This document shows, in pieces, positions 1-11,170 of a DNA stretch of 64,000 nt. The position numbers and the translations under genes are program-made. This stretch comes from Salinivibrio sharmensis (GTDB taxonomy: Bacteria > Pseudomonadota > Gammaproteobacteria > Enterobacterales > Vibrionaceae). The stretch is taken from assembly GCF_001995985.1 (NCBI RefSeq), contig NZ_MUFC01000011.1:21319-85318 (forward strand), given 5' to 3'. A model generated the notes under the pieces. It was not told the origin of the DNA, did no database searches, and saw only the letters and a list, made by a program, of their open reading frames with translations. How positions within the stretch are numbered: position 1 is the first letter of the stretch; each line of letters starts with the position of its first letter.

Positions 1-1
1 G

Positions 2-1156
2 GAAGATCTGGTGGAGCAGCATGGGCAAGAAGCCGCTGATCAACTGATCCAAGCGATTGGCAATGTTCTGTCGAATGCGATTCAGCGTTTTCCCGATGCG
101 GTGTTGGCACGTTACTTTGCCTCGGATTTTGCCATATTGCTAGTCAACCAAGCCGGGGAAGAAGTGCATCCCTTTTTAGCGCAAATCACCAATGCCTTAG
201 ATAAACTCGCGCCACCCGAGGCACTTGATCAAGACAACTGGTTCCATCTTGGGATGACATCATTTGGTGCCAGTGAGCGACGTGGACGATTAATGGATGA
301 AGCCGAACGCGCGTTAAAAGTGGCGACCTTAACCGGACAGAATGGTTGGTCTCAGTTCGATAAGCAACTCAGCCAACTAGATAAACGTGGTAGTGTACGC
401 TGGCGCACGTTACTCGAGTCGGTGATGGCGGGAGAAGGCCCGATGCTTTATCGCCAGCCGGTGTTTGCGCGAGATGGCAAAACCCGCCTTCATTATGAAC
501 TTTTAGGCCGAATTAAGGACGAAAAAGGCAAGGTACTTAAGGCTTCGCGCTTTTGGCCAGGGGTCGAGTGGGTCGGTATGGACGTGGCCTTTGATAAAGC
601 CACCCTTGGTCGCGCGCTGTGGTGGTTAAAAACGCGTGACTATATCGATAACTACGCAGTCAATGTAAGTGCGTACTCACTTTGTCAACGTGAGTTTGTG
701 GTGTGGTTGCGCGATATGTTGTTGCAAACGCCACGCAGTACCTTGAATCGTTTGCTGGTGGAGGTGTCTGAAGGCGCTCTGGTTTCACACTTTGATGCGG
801 CGCGGCCTTGCTTACGAATGATTGCCGCGTTAGGGTGCCGTCTAGTTGTTGACCAAGCTGGTCGAACGATAGTGAGCACTCACTATGTAAAGGATATTCA
901 ACCAGCCTATATTAAGCTTCACCGTAGTTTGGTGCGCAATATCCACCAACGGCCAGAGAATCAGCTGTATTTGCGCAGCGTGTTAGGTGCTTGTGAGGCC
1001 ACTACCACCGAGGTACTGGCGGTAGGCGTGGAAACCAATGAGGAATGGTCAGTGGTGAAAGAACTGGGCGTAGCAGGCGGACAAGGGCGGCTGCTTGGGG
1101 CGGAAATGTCTCCGCACCCAGCACAGAAAAAACGCCGCCGATGGGGGAAGCGATGA
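2..1156 (+). CDS. csrD: CsrD/MshH, degenerate GGDEF-EAL regulator of RNA turnover (5' end missing)
   Basis: C-terminal part of CsrD, the inner-membrane protein that targets the CsrB/CsrC sRNAs for RNase E decay in E. coli. The frame is open to the left edge, so the N-terminus lies outside the window. The GGDEF signature is degenerate (RYFASDFAILL) and the EAL motif reads YELLGR, both lacking catalytic residues, as expected for CsrD. Later EAL-like blocks (VNVSAYSLC, LLVEVSEGAL, YIKLHRSLV) are present. The stop overlaps the next start by 4 nt (ATGA). In E. coli csrD also lies beside mreB. Confidence 0.88.
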   Translation, partial: EDLVEQHGQEAADQLIQAIGNVLSNAIQRFPDAVLARYFASDFAILLVNQAGEEVHPFLAQITNALDKLAPPEALDQDNWFHLGMTSFGASERRGRLMDEAERALKVATLTGQNGWSQFDKQLSQLDKRGSVRWRTLLESVMAGEGPMLYRQPVFARDGKTRLHYELLGRIKDEKGKVLKASRFWPGVEWVGMDVAFDKATLGRALWWLKTRDYIDNYAVNVSAYSLCQREFVVWLRDMLLQTPRSTLNRLLVEVSEGALVSHFDAARPCLRMIAALGCRLVVDQAGRTIVSTHYVKDIQPAYIKLHRSLVRNIHQRPENQLYLRSVLGACEATTTEVLAVGVETNEEWSVVKELGVAGGQGRLLGAEMSPHPAQKKRRRWGKR

Positions 1157-1653
1157 GTCAAGCCATCAAGCTCTCCCACCAACAAGGACGCGGGTGGTTA
1201 GAAGCCTTATTAGTGGTCAGTATTTTGTCGGTGCTGGTGGTGATTGCGATCCCTAAGTTCTACGATTATGAGGCGGATGCTAATGTGTCCGCGTTAAAAG
1301 GCTTAAAAAGCGGCATCGACAGCGCCATGACGCAAACACACGCGTTGGCCGAGAAGAAAAAAGTCAGTGATCAGGCGGAACAATCACTGACCGTTAACGG
1401 CACGTCCATTCGTGTGTCTTATGGCTACCCTGAGGCAGCTGCCTTGCCTGAGTTAGTGACGGCGCTGAAGGATGCAACGCGTTGGCAGTTGCGACGCTAT
1501 CCAGAGAAAAATCGGGTCGACTTTATTTGGCGGCTCCCTGATCAGCCGGCGACGGATTGTTACTTAACGTATTACGAGGCAACGGCGTCAACGAAGGCAT
1601 CGACGCAGTTAGTGATTCATCAGTCATGCCAATCACCGACCCGAGAAAGATAA
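1153..1653 (+). CDS. Prepilin-like protein between csrD and mreB
   Basis: A 166-aa protein with a class III (type IV pilin) signal. The short leader ends QQG and is followed by RGWLEALLVV and a hydrophobic helix (residues 15-34). If cleavage follows Gly12, Glu17 is the conserved +5 glutamate, but +1 is Arg, which is unusual (Phe or Met is normal). The rest is hydrophilic with two Cys near the C-terminus (TDCYLTYY, HQSCQS), possibly a pilin-type disulfide. The start is ATG 1153, overlapping the csrD stop. Upstream in-frame codons lie inside csrD and are not credible. In vibrios the MSHA pilus locus occupies this interval; only this gene is here. Function unproven. Confidence 0.72.
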   Translation: MSQAIKLSHQQGRGWLEALLVVSILSVLVVIAIPKFYDYEADANVSALKGLKSGIDSAMTQTHALAEKKKVSDQAEQSLTVNGTSIRVSYGYPEAAALPELVTALKDATRWQLRRYPEKNRVDFIWRLPDQPATDCYLTYYEATASTKASTQLVIHQSCQSPTRER

Positions 1654-1660
1654 AAGGAAT

Positions 1661-1702
1661 AATGCGTTTTTGATGGAAAAACCATCAAAATGACAGCGCA
1701 TT
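1661..1702. terminator. Two-tier inverted repeat between the prepilin gene and mreB
   Basis: An outer stem AATGCG/CGCATT encloses an inner 9-bp stem TTTTGATGG/CCATCAAAA with an AAAAA loop. It lies just after the prepilin stop. There is no strong T-run on the + strand, so termination is plausible but not certain. Confidence 0.45.
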
Positions 1703-1811
1703 GAAAAAAAACACAGATCTCATTCAGGTTTACAGCACCGTATCTTGCCGCTTACCTTGCGCGTTGATACATTTAGCTCAATTTGTCTGATTTCATAGCT
1801 TGCAGGATTAA

Positions 1812-2864
<1,053 letters not shown>

Positions 2865-2897
2865 CGTGACTGCGCCTACAAACAGGTCGTTTTCATT

Positions 2898-3827
2898 ATG
2901 AAACCTATGTTTGGCAGAGGACCCTCTCTGCAACTGCGCCTGTTTTTCGCTCTTTTACTATCAGTCAGCCTTATGCTGGCTGATAGTCGTCTTGATGCGT
3001 TCGCAGGGGTGCGTTATTTCCTAAACACGCTGGTGGCACCGCTACAATATGCGTCCAACGTCCCGCGCGACACCTTAGATGAATTGGTGATGCAGTTTCG
3101 TTCTCACCAACGTTTAGTGGCAGAGAACCGCGCATTGCGAAAGCAGGTGTTACAACTGGAAAGTGACCAGCTTCTTTTAGCGCAGACAGAGCGCGAAAAT
3201 CAGCGCTTACGCGAGCTACTGGGCTCGTCGTTTATTCGTGACGAGCGCAAAATGGTGGCTGAAGTCATGGCCGTTGACTCGGACCCTTATAAACATCAAG
3301 TCATGCTAGATAAAGGGCGAACCAATGGGGTTTATGAAGGGCAACCGGTGATCAACGAGCACGGGGTGGTTGGCCAAATTGCCTATGTGGGTGCCCACAA
3401 TAGCCGTGTTCTGCTACTGACCGACCCCACCCATGCGATCCCGGTTCAGGTCATGCGTAATGACATACGAGTGATTGCGTCTGGGCGCGGGTCGACCCAC
3501 TACGTTGGTTTGGACAATATTCCTAGCAGCACGGATATCAAGGTGGGTGACAAGTTAGTCACCTCAGGACTGGGCGGTGTCTTTCCTGAAGGCTACCCGG
3601 TTGGCACGGTGACGGAATTTTCGTTTGATAATAAGCGCCCATTTGCGCAAGTACGCGCCACCACAGCGGTGAAGTTTGATCGTTTGCGTTATCTGCTTTT
3701 GGTGTGGCCAACTCCCGAAAAGGGCGAGAACGCGCGCCCGGATCAGCCTGTCGCGCAGCCGTCATCCGACGCTGTATCATCACCTGACACCGCACCATCG
3801 TCCGATGCCGAGGGAGAATCGCCGTAA
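2898..3827 (+). CDS. mreC: Rod-shape determining protein MreC
   Basis: 309-aa bitopic protein: a cytoplasmic start, one transmembrane helix (about residues 12-30, LRLFFALLLSVSLMLAD), a periplasmic coiled coil (about 60-110, RLVAENRALRKQVLQLE) and the beta-barrel MreC core. The tail from about residue 275 is rich in Pro, Ser and Asp, typical of the variable C-terminus. It links MreB to the periplasmic synthesis machinery. Its stop overlaps the mreD start by one base (TAATG). Confidence 0.96.
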   Translation: MKPMFGRGPSLQLRLFFALLLSVSLMLADSRLDAFAGVRYFLNTLVAPLQYASNVPRDTLDELVMQFRSHQRLVAENRALRKQVLQLESDQLLLAQTERENQRLRELLGSSFIRDERKMVAEVMAVDSDPYKHQVMLDKGRTNGVYEGQPVINEHGVVGQIAYVGAHNSRVLLLTDPTHAIPVQVMRNDIRVIASGRGSTHYVGLDNIPSSTDIKVGDKLVTSGLGGVFPEGYPVGTVTEFSFDNKRPFAQVRATTAVKFDRLRYLLLVWPTPEKGENARPDQPVAQPSSDAVSSPDTAPSSDAEGESP

Positions 3828-4315
3828 TGGCAAATGTGACATTTCGCGGCCAGTTTATCATTTGGCTCTCTTTTATCATTGCGCTGATTTTACAAGCCGC
3901 GCCCTGGCCGGGGGAACTCGCCCCCTTTCGACCTTCTTGGGTATTGCTGGTGACGTTTTATTGGGTACTGGCATTACCTCATCGGGTCAATGTCGGTACC
4001 GCGCTAGTACTCGGCCTGTTATGGGATTTGATGTTGGGCTCGACCCTTGGGGTGCGCGGCTTGATGATGGCGATTTTGGTTTACATCGTGGCACTCAACT
4101 TTCAACTGCTTCGCAACATGTCGTATTGGCAGCAGGCACTTTTGTTGGCATTGCTGACCTTGGCGGGAAAATTGATCGAGTTCTGGGCAGAGTACTTGGT
4201 CTCTAACGTACAGTTTAACCCTGAGCAGCTTTGGGCGGGCGTGCTTAACTTTATACTCTGGCCTTGGATCTTCCTATTATTGCGCCGTTTACGTCGTCGC
4301 TTTGCCATTCGCTAA
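3827..4315 (+). CDS. mreD: Rod-shape determining protein MreD
   Basis: 162-aa polytopic inner-membrane protein with about five hydrophobic segments and a basic C-terminal end (LRRLRRRFAIR). Member of the MreBCD elongasome. Translationally coupled to mreC by a TAATG overlap. Length and position fit MreD. Confidence 0.94.
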   Translation: MANVTFRGQFIIWLSFIIALILQAAPWPGELAPFRPSWVLLVTFYWVLALPHRVNVGTALVLGLLWDLMLGSTLGVRGLMMAILVYIVALNFQLLRNMSYWQQALLLALLTLAGKLIEFWAEYLVSNVQFNPEQLWAGVLNFILWPWIFLLLRRLRRRFAIR

Positions 4316-4338
4316 CGCACTAATCGTAAAGAGGTATC

Positions 4339-4905
4339 ATGAGCTGTGATTTATACCTGGCCTCGGGGTCACCTCGACGTCATGAACTGCTCACTGAGAT
4401 GGGCGTGAACTTCTCCCGTGTAGTGGTTGATGTGGAGGAGCAACAGCAGGCCGGTGAGTCGCCTTATGCCTACGTGTCTCGCTTATCGCAAGACAAGGCG
4501 CGAGCAGGCGTGATGAAAACCGGTGGCCATACCCCGGTGCTCGGGGCCGATACCATTGTGGTGGACGGCGAGCAGGTCCTCGAAAAGCCTCACGATAAAG
4601 CGGAGGCGACCCAGATGCTTCAGCAACTATCAGGGCGCGAACACCAGGTGATGACGGCGGTCACTGTCGCCAATGCCATGAAGCAGGTCACCACAGTCGT
4701 AACTACCAAGGTGTGGTTTTGTACGCTCAGTGATGAACAGATTGAGGCTTATTGGCAATCGGGTGAGCCAGTCGATAAGGCTGGCGCCTATGCGATTCAG
4801 GGGCTGGGCGGTAAATTTGTCACTCGGATTGATGGAAGCTATCACGCCGTGGTTGGTTTGCCACTGTATGAAACCGAGCAGCTGCTCAAACAATTTTCGG
4901 TCTGA
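4339..4905 (+). CDS. maf: Maf family nucleoside triphosphate pyrophosphatase (YhdE type)
   Basis: 188-aa house-cleaning enzyme of the dTTP/UTP pyrophosphatase Maf branch. Signatures: LASGSPRRHELL at the N-terminus (substrate binding), VLGADTIVVDGEQVLEKP, and QIEAYWQSGEPVDKAGAYAIQG, which carries the conserved Lys, Ala and Gln. The order mreBCD-maf-rng is the same as in E. coli (yhdE). Confidence 0.95.
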   Translation: MSCDLYLASGSPRRHELLTEMGVNFSRVVVDVEEQQQAGESPYAYVSRLSQDKARAGVMKTGGHTPVLGADTIVVDGEQVLEKPHDKAEATQMLQQLSGREHQVMTAVTVANAMKQVTTVVTTKVWFCTLSDEQIEAYWQSGEPVDKAGAYAIQGLGGKFVTRIDGSYHAVVGLPLYETEQLLKQFSV

Positions 4906-4952
4906 GCGCATATCTGTCGCTAGACCCCACTTTTGAGAGATTCGGGGAAACC

Positions 4953-6422
4953 ATGAGTGCGGAACTGCTAATAAACGTCACCCCCAGCGAAACCAGGGTG
5001 GCGATGATTGAGGGGGGCAACCTCCAAGAAATCCATATCGAGCGAGAAGCCAAACGCGGTATTGTAGGCAATATCTACAAAGGCAAAGTCAGTCGTGTGT
5101 TGCCTGGTATGCAGGCAGCCTTTGTCGATATTGGCTTAGATAAAGCTGCGTTTTTACATGCCTCCGACATTGTGCCTCACACCGAGTGTGTCTCGGAAAA
5201 TGAGAAGCAACAATTCCAAGTGCGCGATATCTCCGAGCTGGTTCGCCAAGGGCAAGATATTGTGGTGCAAGTGGTCAAAGATCCGCTGGGCACCAAGGGC
5301 GCGCGTCTTACCACAGATATTACCTTGCCTTCGCGTTACTTGGTTTTCATGCCAGGTGCCGCCCATGTTGGGGTATCACAACGCATTGAAAGTGAAGACG
5401 AACGTAAGCGCCTCAAAAGCATTGTCAGTGACTATTGCGACGAGCTCGGTGGCTTTATTATCCGTACTGCCGCTGAAGGGGCGACCGACAATGAGATGGC
5501 GCAAGATGCTGCTTTCTTAAAGCGTTTGTGGAATAAAGTGTTAGAGCGCCGCGCGCGCTATCAAGCCAAATCCATGCTGTATGGTGAGTTGGCACTGGCA
5601 CAGCGCATCGTGCGTGACTTTGTCGGGACCGAGTTGGACTTAATTCGGGTCGACTCCAAGCAAGCCTATGAAAAGCTGCAAGAGTTCACGTCAGAGTTTG
5701 TGCCTGAGCTGGCCGAAAAATTGGTGTACTACGACGGTCAAGTGCCGATCTTTGACATGTACGACACCGAAAATGAAATCCAACGTTCGTTGGAGCGCAA
5801 GGTTCAGCTCAAATCGGGTGGTTATCTGATCATCGACCAGACCGAGGCGATGACCACCATTGATATCAACACTGGTGCATTTGTTGGGCGGCGGAATCTA
5901 GATGAGACTATCTTTAATACCAATATTGAGGCGACGCGTGCGATCGCTCGTCAATTACGGCTGAGAAATTTGGGTGGGATCATCATTATCGATTTTATCG
6001 ATATGAGCACCGATGAGCACCGGCGTCGCGTGTTGCACTCTCTCGAGCAAGCGCTCAGCCAAGACAGAGTTAAAACCAATATCAATGGGTTCACTCAGCT
6101 GGGATTGGTTGAAATGACACGCAAACGCACACGAGAAAGTATTGAACATGTGCTGTGTGGTGGCTGTCCAACCTGTGATGGGCGAGGTTCGGTCAAAACC
6201 GTGGAAACTGTCTGCTACGAAGTGTTGCGTGAAATTACTCGTGTTAACCGCATTTATGAAGCGGATAAGTTTGTAGTGTACGCGGCTCCTGCGGTGATTG
6301 AGGCCTTGGCGGAAGAAGACTCGCATTTGGTGGCGGAGTTGGAAGTGTTTATCGGTAAGCAAGTGAAGGTGAAATCCGAGCCGTTATACACGCAAGAACA
6401 GTTTGACGTGGTAATGATGTAA
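4953..6422 (+). CDS. rng: Ribonuclease G
   Basis: 489-aa endoribonuclease of the RNase E/G family, acting in 16S rRNA 5' maturation and mRNA decay. It has an N-terminal S1 domain (GNIYKGKVSRVLPGMQAAFVDIGL), 5' sensor and DNase I-like domains with catalytic Asp in IDINTG and IIIIDFIDM, and the Zn-link CGGCPTCDGRG. The length equals E. coli RNase G, and the RNase E C-terminal scaffold is absent. yhdP begins 3 nt after the stop. Confidence 0.97.
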   Translation: MSAELLINVTPSETRVAMIEGGNLQEIHIEREAKRGIVGNIYKGKVSRVLPGMQAAFVDIGLDKAAFLHASDIVPHTECVSENEKQQFQVRDISELVRQGQDIVVQVVKDPLGTKGARLTTDITLPSRYLVFMPGAAHVGVSQRIESEDERKRLKSIVSDYCDELGGFIIRTAAEGATDNEMAQDAAFLKRLWNKVLERRARYQAKSMLYGELALAQRIVRDFVGTELDLIRVDSKQAYEKLQEFTSEFVPELAEKLVYYDGQVPIFDMYDTENEIQRSLERKVQLKSGGYLIIDQTEAMTTIDINTGAFVGRRNLDETIFNTNIEATRAIARQLRLRNLGGIIIIDFIDMSTDEHRRRVLHSLEQALSQDRVKTNINGFTQLGLVEMTRKRTRESIEHVLCGGCPTCDGRGSVKTVETVCYEVLREITRVNRIYEADKFVVYAAPAVIEALAEEDSHLVAELEVFIGKQVKVKSEPLYTQEQFDVVMM

Positions 6423-6425
6423 TCC

Positions 6426-9400
6426 ATGACCTGGGTGAGAAGGTGTCTGCGCTGGCTGCTGGCCGGCGCAATCAGTGTAATTGTGATAACCGCCTTGTTA
6501 ATCGGCGGTTTGCGCTTTTTATTGCCCAATATGGATATCTTGCAAGCGCCGCTCAGGCAGTGGGTGTCGGAGCAAACCGGCTTTAGTGCGCAACTGGATG
6601 GCATTGCCGGCCAGTGGCGCAACCTCACGCCATCACTGCAATTAGAAAATGTGACCTTAGCCACTAGTGATAACGGTCCACCGTTGTTAACTGCCCACTC
6701 GATCAATTTGCAATTGGATGTCTCCGCCTCCCTCATTCGGCTTCAGCCCGTTTTTTCCCATGTCACACTCGACGGCTTGGTGTTTGATACCGGTCAGCTA
6801 CCCGATAAAAATACCCAAGCGGGCGTACGTGAGCGGCTTGAAGATTTGTTCTTAGCGCGATTAGGGCAGTTTTCTATTCCTGATGCCAAGGTGATCCTTG
6901 TGACGCCGGCGTTGGAGACCGAGACGCTGATTATCAGTGATGTGTTTTGGCGCAACCAACAAGGGGAACATCAGGTACAAGCCAGGCTTGGCATGAAAGG
7001 CACGCAACTGGAAAAGGTGCGTGTTAATGGTGCGTTCCGTGAAACTGACGGCTTGGAAACCTTGACTGGCGACTTCTACCTTGCCAGTGAAGCGATGGAC
7101 ATTGCGCCTTGGTTGACGAAAAAACTGACGCCATCCGCTACCATCAACACCGCGCGTTTAGACGCAAAAGCCTGGGTGAGGGTAGAGCAAGGGCAAGTGG
7201 ATAACGGCTTAGTATCGATTGATAACTTCGCATTGGCTTGGCAAGAGGGTGACAATCAAGCTAAGCAATGGGCCATTAAAGACAGCCACGTCCAGTTGCA
7301 AGCGATGGATGATCAACGTTGGCGGGTCGATTCTGATGGCCTATGGGTACAAGCGGGTGCGACCACCCAAGCGGCGCTGTCACGGTTATCTTGGCAGGGG
7401 GCGTTGGACAACTGGCGTCTCAATGCGGCCAACGTCGATATTGCCTCTTTGCGCCCGTTACTTGGGCTTGCCAGCCAATCAGCGCAACAGCACAGTGTGG
7501 CGACCGCGTTGTCTCCATCAGGGCAAATCCGCTCCTTAGCGTTGAGTAAAGCACCTGACTCTCCGTTGCGTTACCAAGCGATACTGGATAAGGTCTCAGC
7601 CAAGCGTTGGGGCTACCTGCCTGCGTTCCAAGGCCTGAGCGCGACCCTCTCCGGGCAAGGCCAGCAAGGCCAAGCAAGGCTTGAACTTGGCGCACAACCC
7701 TTGCCTTACGGTGACTTTTTTCAAGCACCGCTCCCGCTTGAGCACGGCAGTTTAACCCTGAATTGGCAACAAACAGATCGCGGTTTAAGCGTGTGGAGTG
7801 ATAGGGCCAAGGTGCGTGGCGCAGACGTGAAAGGGCAAGGTGCATTTCGTCTCGATATTCCGTCACAAGGCGCGCCTTTCTTAGCGTTGTATGTGCAAGC
7901 CGACGTATCGGATGCAGGGCAAACATGGCGCTACCTACCGACCCGCGCACTACCGGATCCGTTAACCGATTACCTTTCGCGAGCGATCCAAGCTGGCCAC
8001 GCCAAAGGCGGTGAAATCTTATGGTTTGGTGCCCTCGATGCGTTTCCTTACCAAGACCACAGTGGCATTTTCCAAGCCAAGGTACCACTTCGCGGCGGGG
8101 CGTTTAGCTTTAATACCGCGTGGCCGACCTTAACGGAGCTCGATGCGACCTTATTGTTTGAAAACGCGCGCTTAGCGATTGAGGGTGATCATGTTCGCTT
8201 AGGGAAAGCGGTCAGCCGCCACGTGCAGGCTGAGATTGCCGATATGACCCAGCCGGGCAGCCATCTCGATATTCATGCGTCACTGGCTGCAACCGGATCG
8301 GCGGTCCGTCAATACATGCTGGCGACACCGTTAGTCGATACCGTTGGCGCGGCCTTGACCCATGTACAAGTCGATGGGCTGGTTGATGCCAACCTTGACC
8401 TGGTGATCCCGCTGAACGGGGAGCAGCCACATGCTGAGGGCAACGTGCGCTTTACTGGTAACCAAGTATCGATTCAGGCTCCGGCCATGCAACTGGATAA
8501 CTTATCCGGCGAGCTGGCCTTTAGCGATGACACCCTCACTACTCAGTCGATGCAAGCACAATGGTTAGGGCAACCAATCAGCCTCCAATTTACCGGTGAA
8601 ACCGTGGTGTCCGGCTATCAGCTTGATCTGGGTATAGACGCGGATTGGGATGTGGTGCCATTACTGGACACGCTCTCGCTACCCCTCAAGGCCTACTTGG
8701 GTGGGGGCGCACGTTGGCAAGCTGGGCTCGACTTGACCTTAAATGACACCGGTTTTGATTATCAGCTTGGTGTGGATGTCGATACCACACCGCTGCAGTC
8801 GACGTTGCCCGCGCCGCTTAATAAGCCACGTTGGCAAAAGGGCCACGCACGCATTGAAGCCAGTGGCAACAGCGAAGGCTTGACCGGACGTGTGGCGCTG
8901 CCTGGCGTGAGTTATCAAGCGCGTATCAATACCCAAGGTCGCCGCCCCCAGTTTACCGCGAGCCAATGGCAAATTGGCGCGCAAACTAACACCTTGCTCG
9001 CAACCCGGGGTCACCGCGCTGACCTGCACCTTAAGCAACTTGATGTCGCGGCTTGGAAGCGTGTTTGGCAGCGGGCGAGTCAATCTTGGCCGAGTGGAAG
9101 TAACCAGTATCCCGCGTTACCAATGCCGAGCCGGATTAACGCCAAGATTGATACGGTCAGTGCCGATCCTTTAGCGTTTCATGATGTGTCTTTAGCGGCG
9201 CGACACAAAGCCGAGGGCTGGGAGGTGTTAATGGGCAGCCGAGAGCTTAGTGGACAAGCCAACTGGCCGACACAAGGAAGGCTGAATATCGAGATTGATC
9301 AATGGCATATTAATCGCCAGTTGGCAGAGGAGGGGGAAACGGATGACTCGCCCTTGTTTGAGCCCGTGGATACACGAGCCACCCCCGAGGATAAAGCCTT

Positions 9401-10283
9401 ACTCGCTGCCATTCCGCCGACACACTTGGTGATTGAGGATCTATGGTTACAAGGGTATCGACTTGGGCGCATTGAGGCGGTACTCGACAAAAGAGCCTCA
9501 CAAGTCGACCTTTCTTCCCTGACACTCGAAAGTGGAAAAAACCACGCGTCAATTAGCGGTCATTGGCTGATTGACGATCAAGGCCACAATCAAACCGCGT
9601 TGGCTATAGCCCTGGGAGGCGAAAGCACCTCAGATTTAATGGGGCGGTTTGGCATCAGTGGTGGCATCCAAGACGCCAGCTTTTCGACTCAAGCCTCGTT
9701 AGATTACGCCGGCCTGCCTTGGAAGGTCGATATCGCGAGCCTTAATGGTGACATTCGCTCTGATGTTAAAGATGGCTATATAAGTGGGGTGGGAGGCGCC
9801 GGTAAACTATTGGGGCTGTTCAGCCTTGATTCTATCTTGCGTAAAATCCAGCTCGATTTCTCCGGTGTGTTTGAAGATGGTTTGGCCTTTGATGACATTA
9901 CCGGGCGGGCTGTGATCACAAATGGCGTGGTTGTGACGGATAATATCCGCATGGATGGGATAGCCGGTGATATGGTTATTAAAGGGATTGCCAATTTGGT
10001 GACCAACCGTGTGAACGCCGATGTGCGGTTTACGCCGGATATTACCTCAGGGATCCCTGTTCTCAGTGCGTTTGCGGTGACGCCGCAAACGGCGCTGTAT
10101 GTGTTAGCCGTTACCACGGCGATCTCTCCCGTGGTCGATGTGTTCACCCAAGTCCGTTACCAAGTGAGCGGGCCAATAGGAACGCCAGATATCAGGGAAG
10201 TGTCGCGCGACAAAGAGGCATTAGCACTGCCAGCTGATGCGACGGAGCGATTGCGCCAACAAGCAGAAAACGCCAAGGAGTGA
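6426..10283 (+). CDS. yhdP: YhdP, AsmA-like intermembrane phospholipid transport protein
   Basis: 1285-aa envelope protein with one N-terminal membrane anchor (about residues 11-34) and a long periplasmic beta-rich body, ending in an AsmA-like C-terminal domain with further hydrophobic stretches. YhdP, with TamB and YdbH, is known to move phospholipids to the outer membrane. It follows rng as in E. coli, and its stop lies just before the start of the next gene. Length is close to the family norm of about 1270. Confidence 0.93.
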   Translation: MTWVRRCLRWLLAGAISVIVITALLIGGLRFLLPNMDILQAPLRQWVSEQTGFSAQLDGIAGQWRNLTPSLQLENVTLATSDNGPPLLTAHSINLQLDVSASLIRLQPVFSHVTLDGLVFDTGQLPDKNTQAGVRERLEDLFLARLGQFSIPDAKVILVTPALETETLIISDVFWRNQQGEHQVQARLGMKGTQLEKVRVNGAFRETDGLETLTGDFYLASEAMDIAPWLTKKLTPSATINTARLDAKAWVRVEQGQVDNGLVSIDNFALAWQEGDNQAKQWAIKDSHVQLQAMDDQRWRVDSDGLWVQAGATTQAALSRLSWQGALDNWRLNAANVDIASLRPLLGLASQSAQQHSVATALSPSGQIRSLALSKAPDSPLRYQAILDKVSAKRWGYLPAFQGLSATLSGQGQQGQARLELGAQPLPYGDFFQAPLPLEHGSLTLNWQQTDRGLSVWSDRAKVRGADVKGQGAFRLDIPSQGAPFLALYVQADVSDAGQTWRYLPTRALPDPLTDYLSRAIQAGHAKGGEILWFGALDAFPYQDHSGIFQAKVPLRGGAFSFNTAWPTLTELDATLLFENARLAIEGDHVRLGKAVSRHVQAEIADMTQPGSHLDIHASLAATGSAVRQYMLATPLVDTVGAALTHVQVDGLVDANLDLVIPLNGEQPHAEGNVRFTGNQVSIQAPAMQLDNLSGELAFSDDTLTTQSMQAQWLGQPISLQFTGETVVSGYQLDLGIDADWDVVPLLDTLSLPLKAYLGGGARWQAGLDLTLNDTGFDYQLGVDVDTTPLQSTLPAPLNKPRWQKGHARIEASGNSEGLTGRVALPGVSYQARINTQGRRPQFTASQWQIGAQTNTLLATRGHRADLHLKQLDVAAWKRVWQRASQSWPSGSNQYPALPMPSRINAKIDTVSADPLAFHDVSLAARHKAEGWEVLMGSRELSGQANWPTQGRLNIEIDQWHINRQLAEEGETDDSPLFEPVDTRATPEDKALLAAIPPTHLVIEDLWLQGYRLGRIEAVLDKRASQVDLSSLTLESGKNHASISGHWLIDDQGHNQTALAIALGGESTSDLMGRFGISGGIQDASFSTQASLDYAGLPWKVDIASLNGDIRSDVKDGYISGVGGAGKLLGLFSLDSILRKIQLDFSGVFEDGLAFDDITGRAVITNGVVVTDNIRMDGIAGDMVIKGIANLVTNRVNADVRFTPDITSGIPVLSAFAVTPQTALYVLAVTTAISPVVDVFTQVRYQVSGPIGTPDIREVSRDKEALALPADATERLRQQAENAKE

Positions 10284-10285
10284 GC

Positions 10286-11104
10286 ATGATGAAAGCAGGT
10301 GTTGTCCAAATGACATCCAGCGCCGATCCCACCCACAACATGAAGGCATTGCAAGCCAGTTTACATCGCTTGAGTGAACAAGGCGTTAAGCTGGTACTTA
10401 CCCCAGAAAACGCACTGGTGTTTGGCGGTAAGCAGGATTATCAGCGTCATGCTGAACGGCTGGGTCATGGGCCTTTACAACAGCAGCTTGCTGAGCTGGC
10501 TCACCATTATGATCTTTGGCTGATCGTGGGGGCGTTTCCGATTCAAAACGACAACGGCATGTTAAGCAGTACCAGCTTGGTGTTCGATAACGCTGGGCAC
10601 TTACGCGGCAGTTATGACAAATTGCATCTATTTGATGTGGAAGTGGCTGATGCGCATGGTCGTTACTGTGAGTCAGACTATTTTGATGCCGGTGACCGTC
10701 TCGCAACATTGGATACGCCGTTTGGCTGTCTTGGATTAAGTATTTGCTACGATGTCCGCTTCGCGCCTATGTACCAAGCGTTGCGCGCGCAAGGGGCCGA
10801 TATCATTACTGTGCCGGCGGCCTTCACCCGGGTAACCGGTCAAGCACACTGGGAAACCTTATTGCGGGCACGTGCAATAGAAACCCAATGCTGGGTGATC
10901 GCTGCCGGTCAGTGCGGGGAGCACAGCAAAGCGCGCCAAACCTGGGGGCACTCAATGATCATTGACCCATGGGGACAAGTGGTCGCCTCGTTGGGCAGTG
11001 AGCCCGGTGTGACTTGGGCGGAACTTGATTTAAGCGTGGGAGAATCCATTCGGCATAAGATGCCCGTACTGTCTCATACCCGGTTGCAAAGCCAATTGAA
11101 ATAG
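10286..11104 (+). CDS. Carbon-nitrogen hydrolase (nitrilase/Nit family)
   Basis: About 272-aa nitrilase-fold enzyme. The catalytic triad is visible: Glu in LTPENALVF, Lys in YDKLHLFDV and Cys in LGLSICYDVRF. It resembles Nit1/Nit2-type omega-amidases, which deaminate damaged metabolites (deaminated glutathione or alpha-ketoglutaramate); the exact substrate is not shown. A strong Shine-Dalgarno AAGGAG at 10275-10280 lies 5 nt before ATG 10286, favouring this over GTG 10280. It sits at the end of the csrD-to-yhdP run of genes. Confidence 0.9.
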   Translation: MMKAGVVQMTSSADPTHNMKALQASLHRLSEQGVKLVLTPENALVFGGKQDYQRHAERLGHGPLQQQLAELAHHYDLWLIVGAFPIQNDNGMLSSTSLVFDNAGHLRGSYDKLHLFDVEVADAHGRYCESDYFDAGDRLATLDTPFGCLGLSICYDVRFAPMYQALRAQGADIITVPAAFTRVTGQAHWETLLRARAIETQCWVIAAGQCGEHSKARQTWGHSMIIDPWGQVVASLGSEPGVTWAELDLSVGESIRHKMPVLSHTRLQSQLK

Positions 11105-11170
11105 CGCACCCTCGGCGCGTTATCTTTTTTCTCGGCTGCCGGTTCGGCAGCCACAACCAAGAGTAAACGA

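Noticed and set aside
11134-11152. GGCTGCC/GGCAGCC hairpin before tldD as a terminator
   Set aside because: No T-run follows on the + strand; left out of the feature list.
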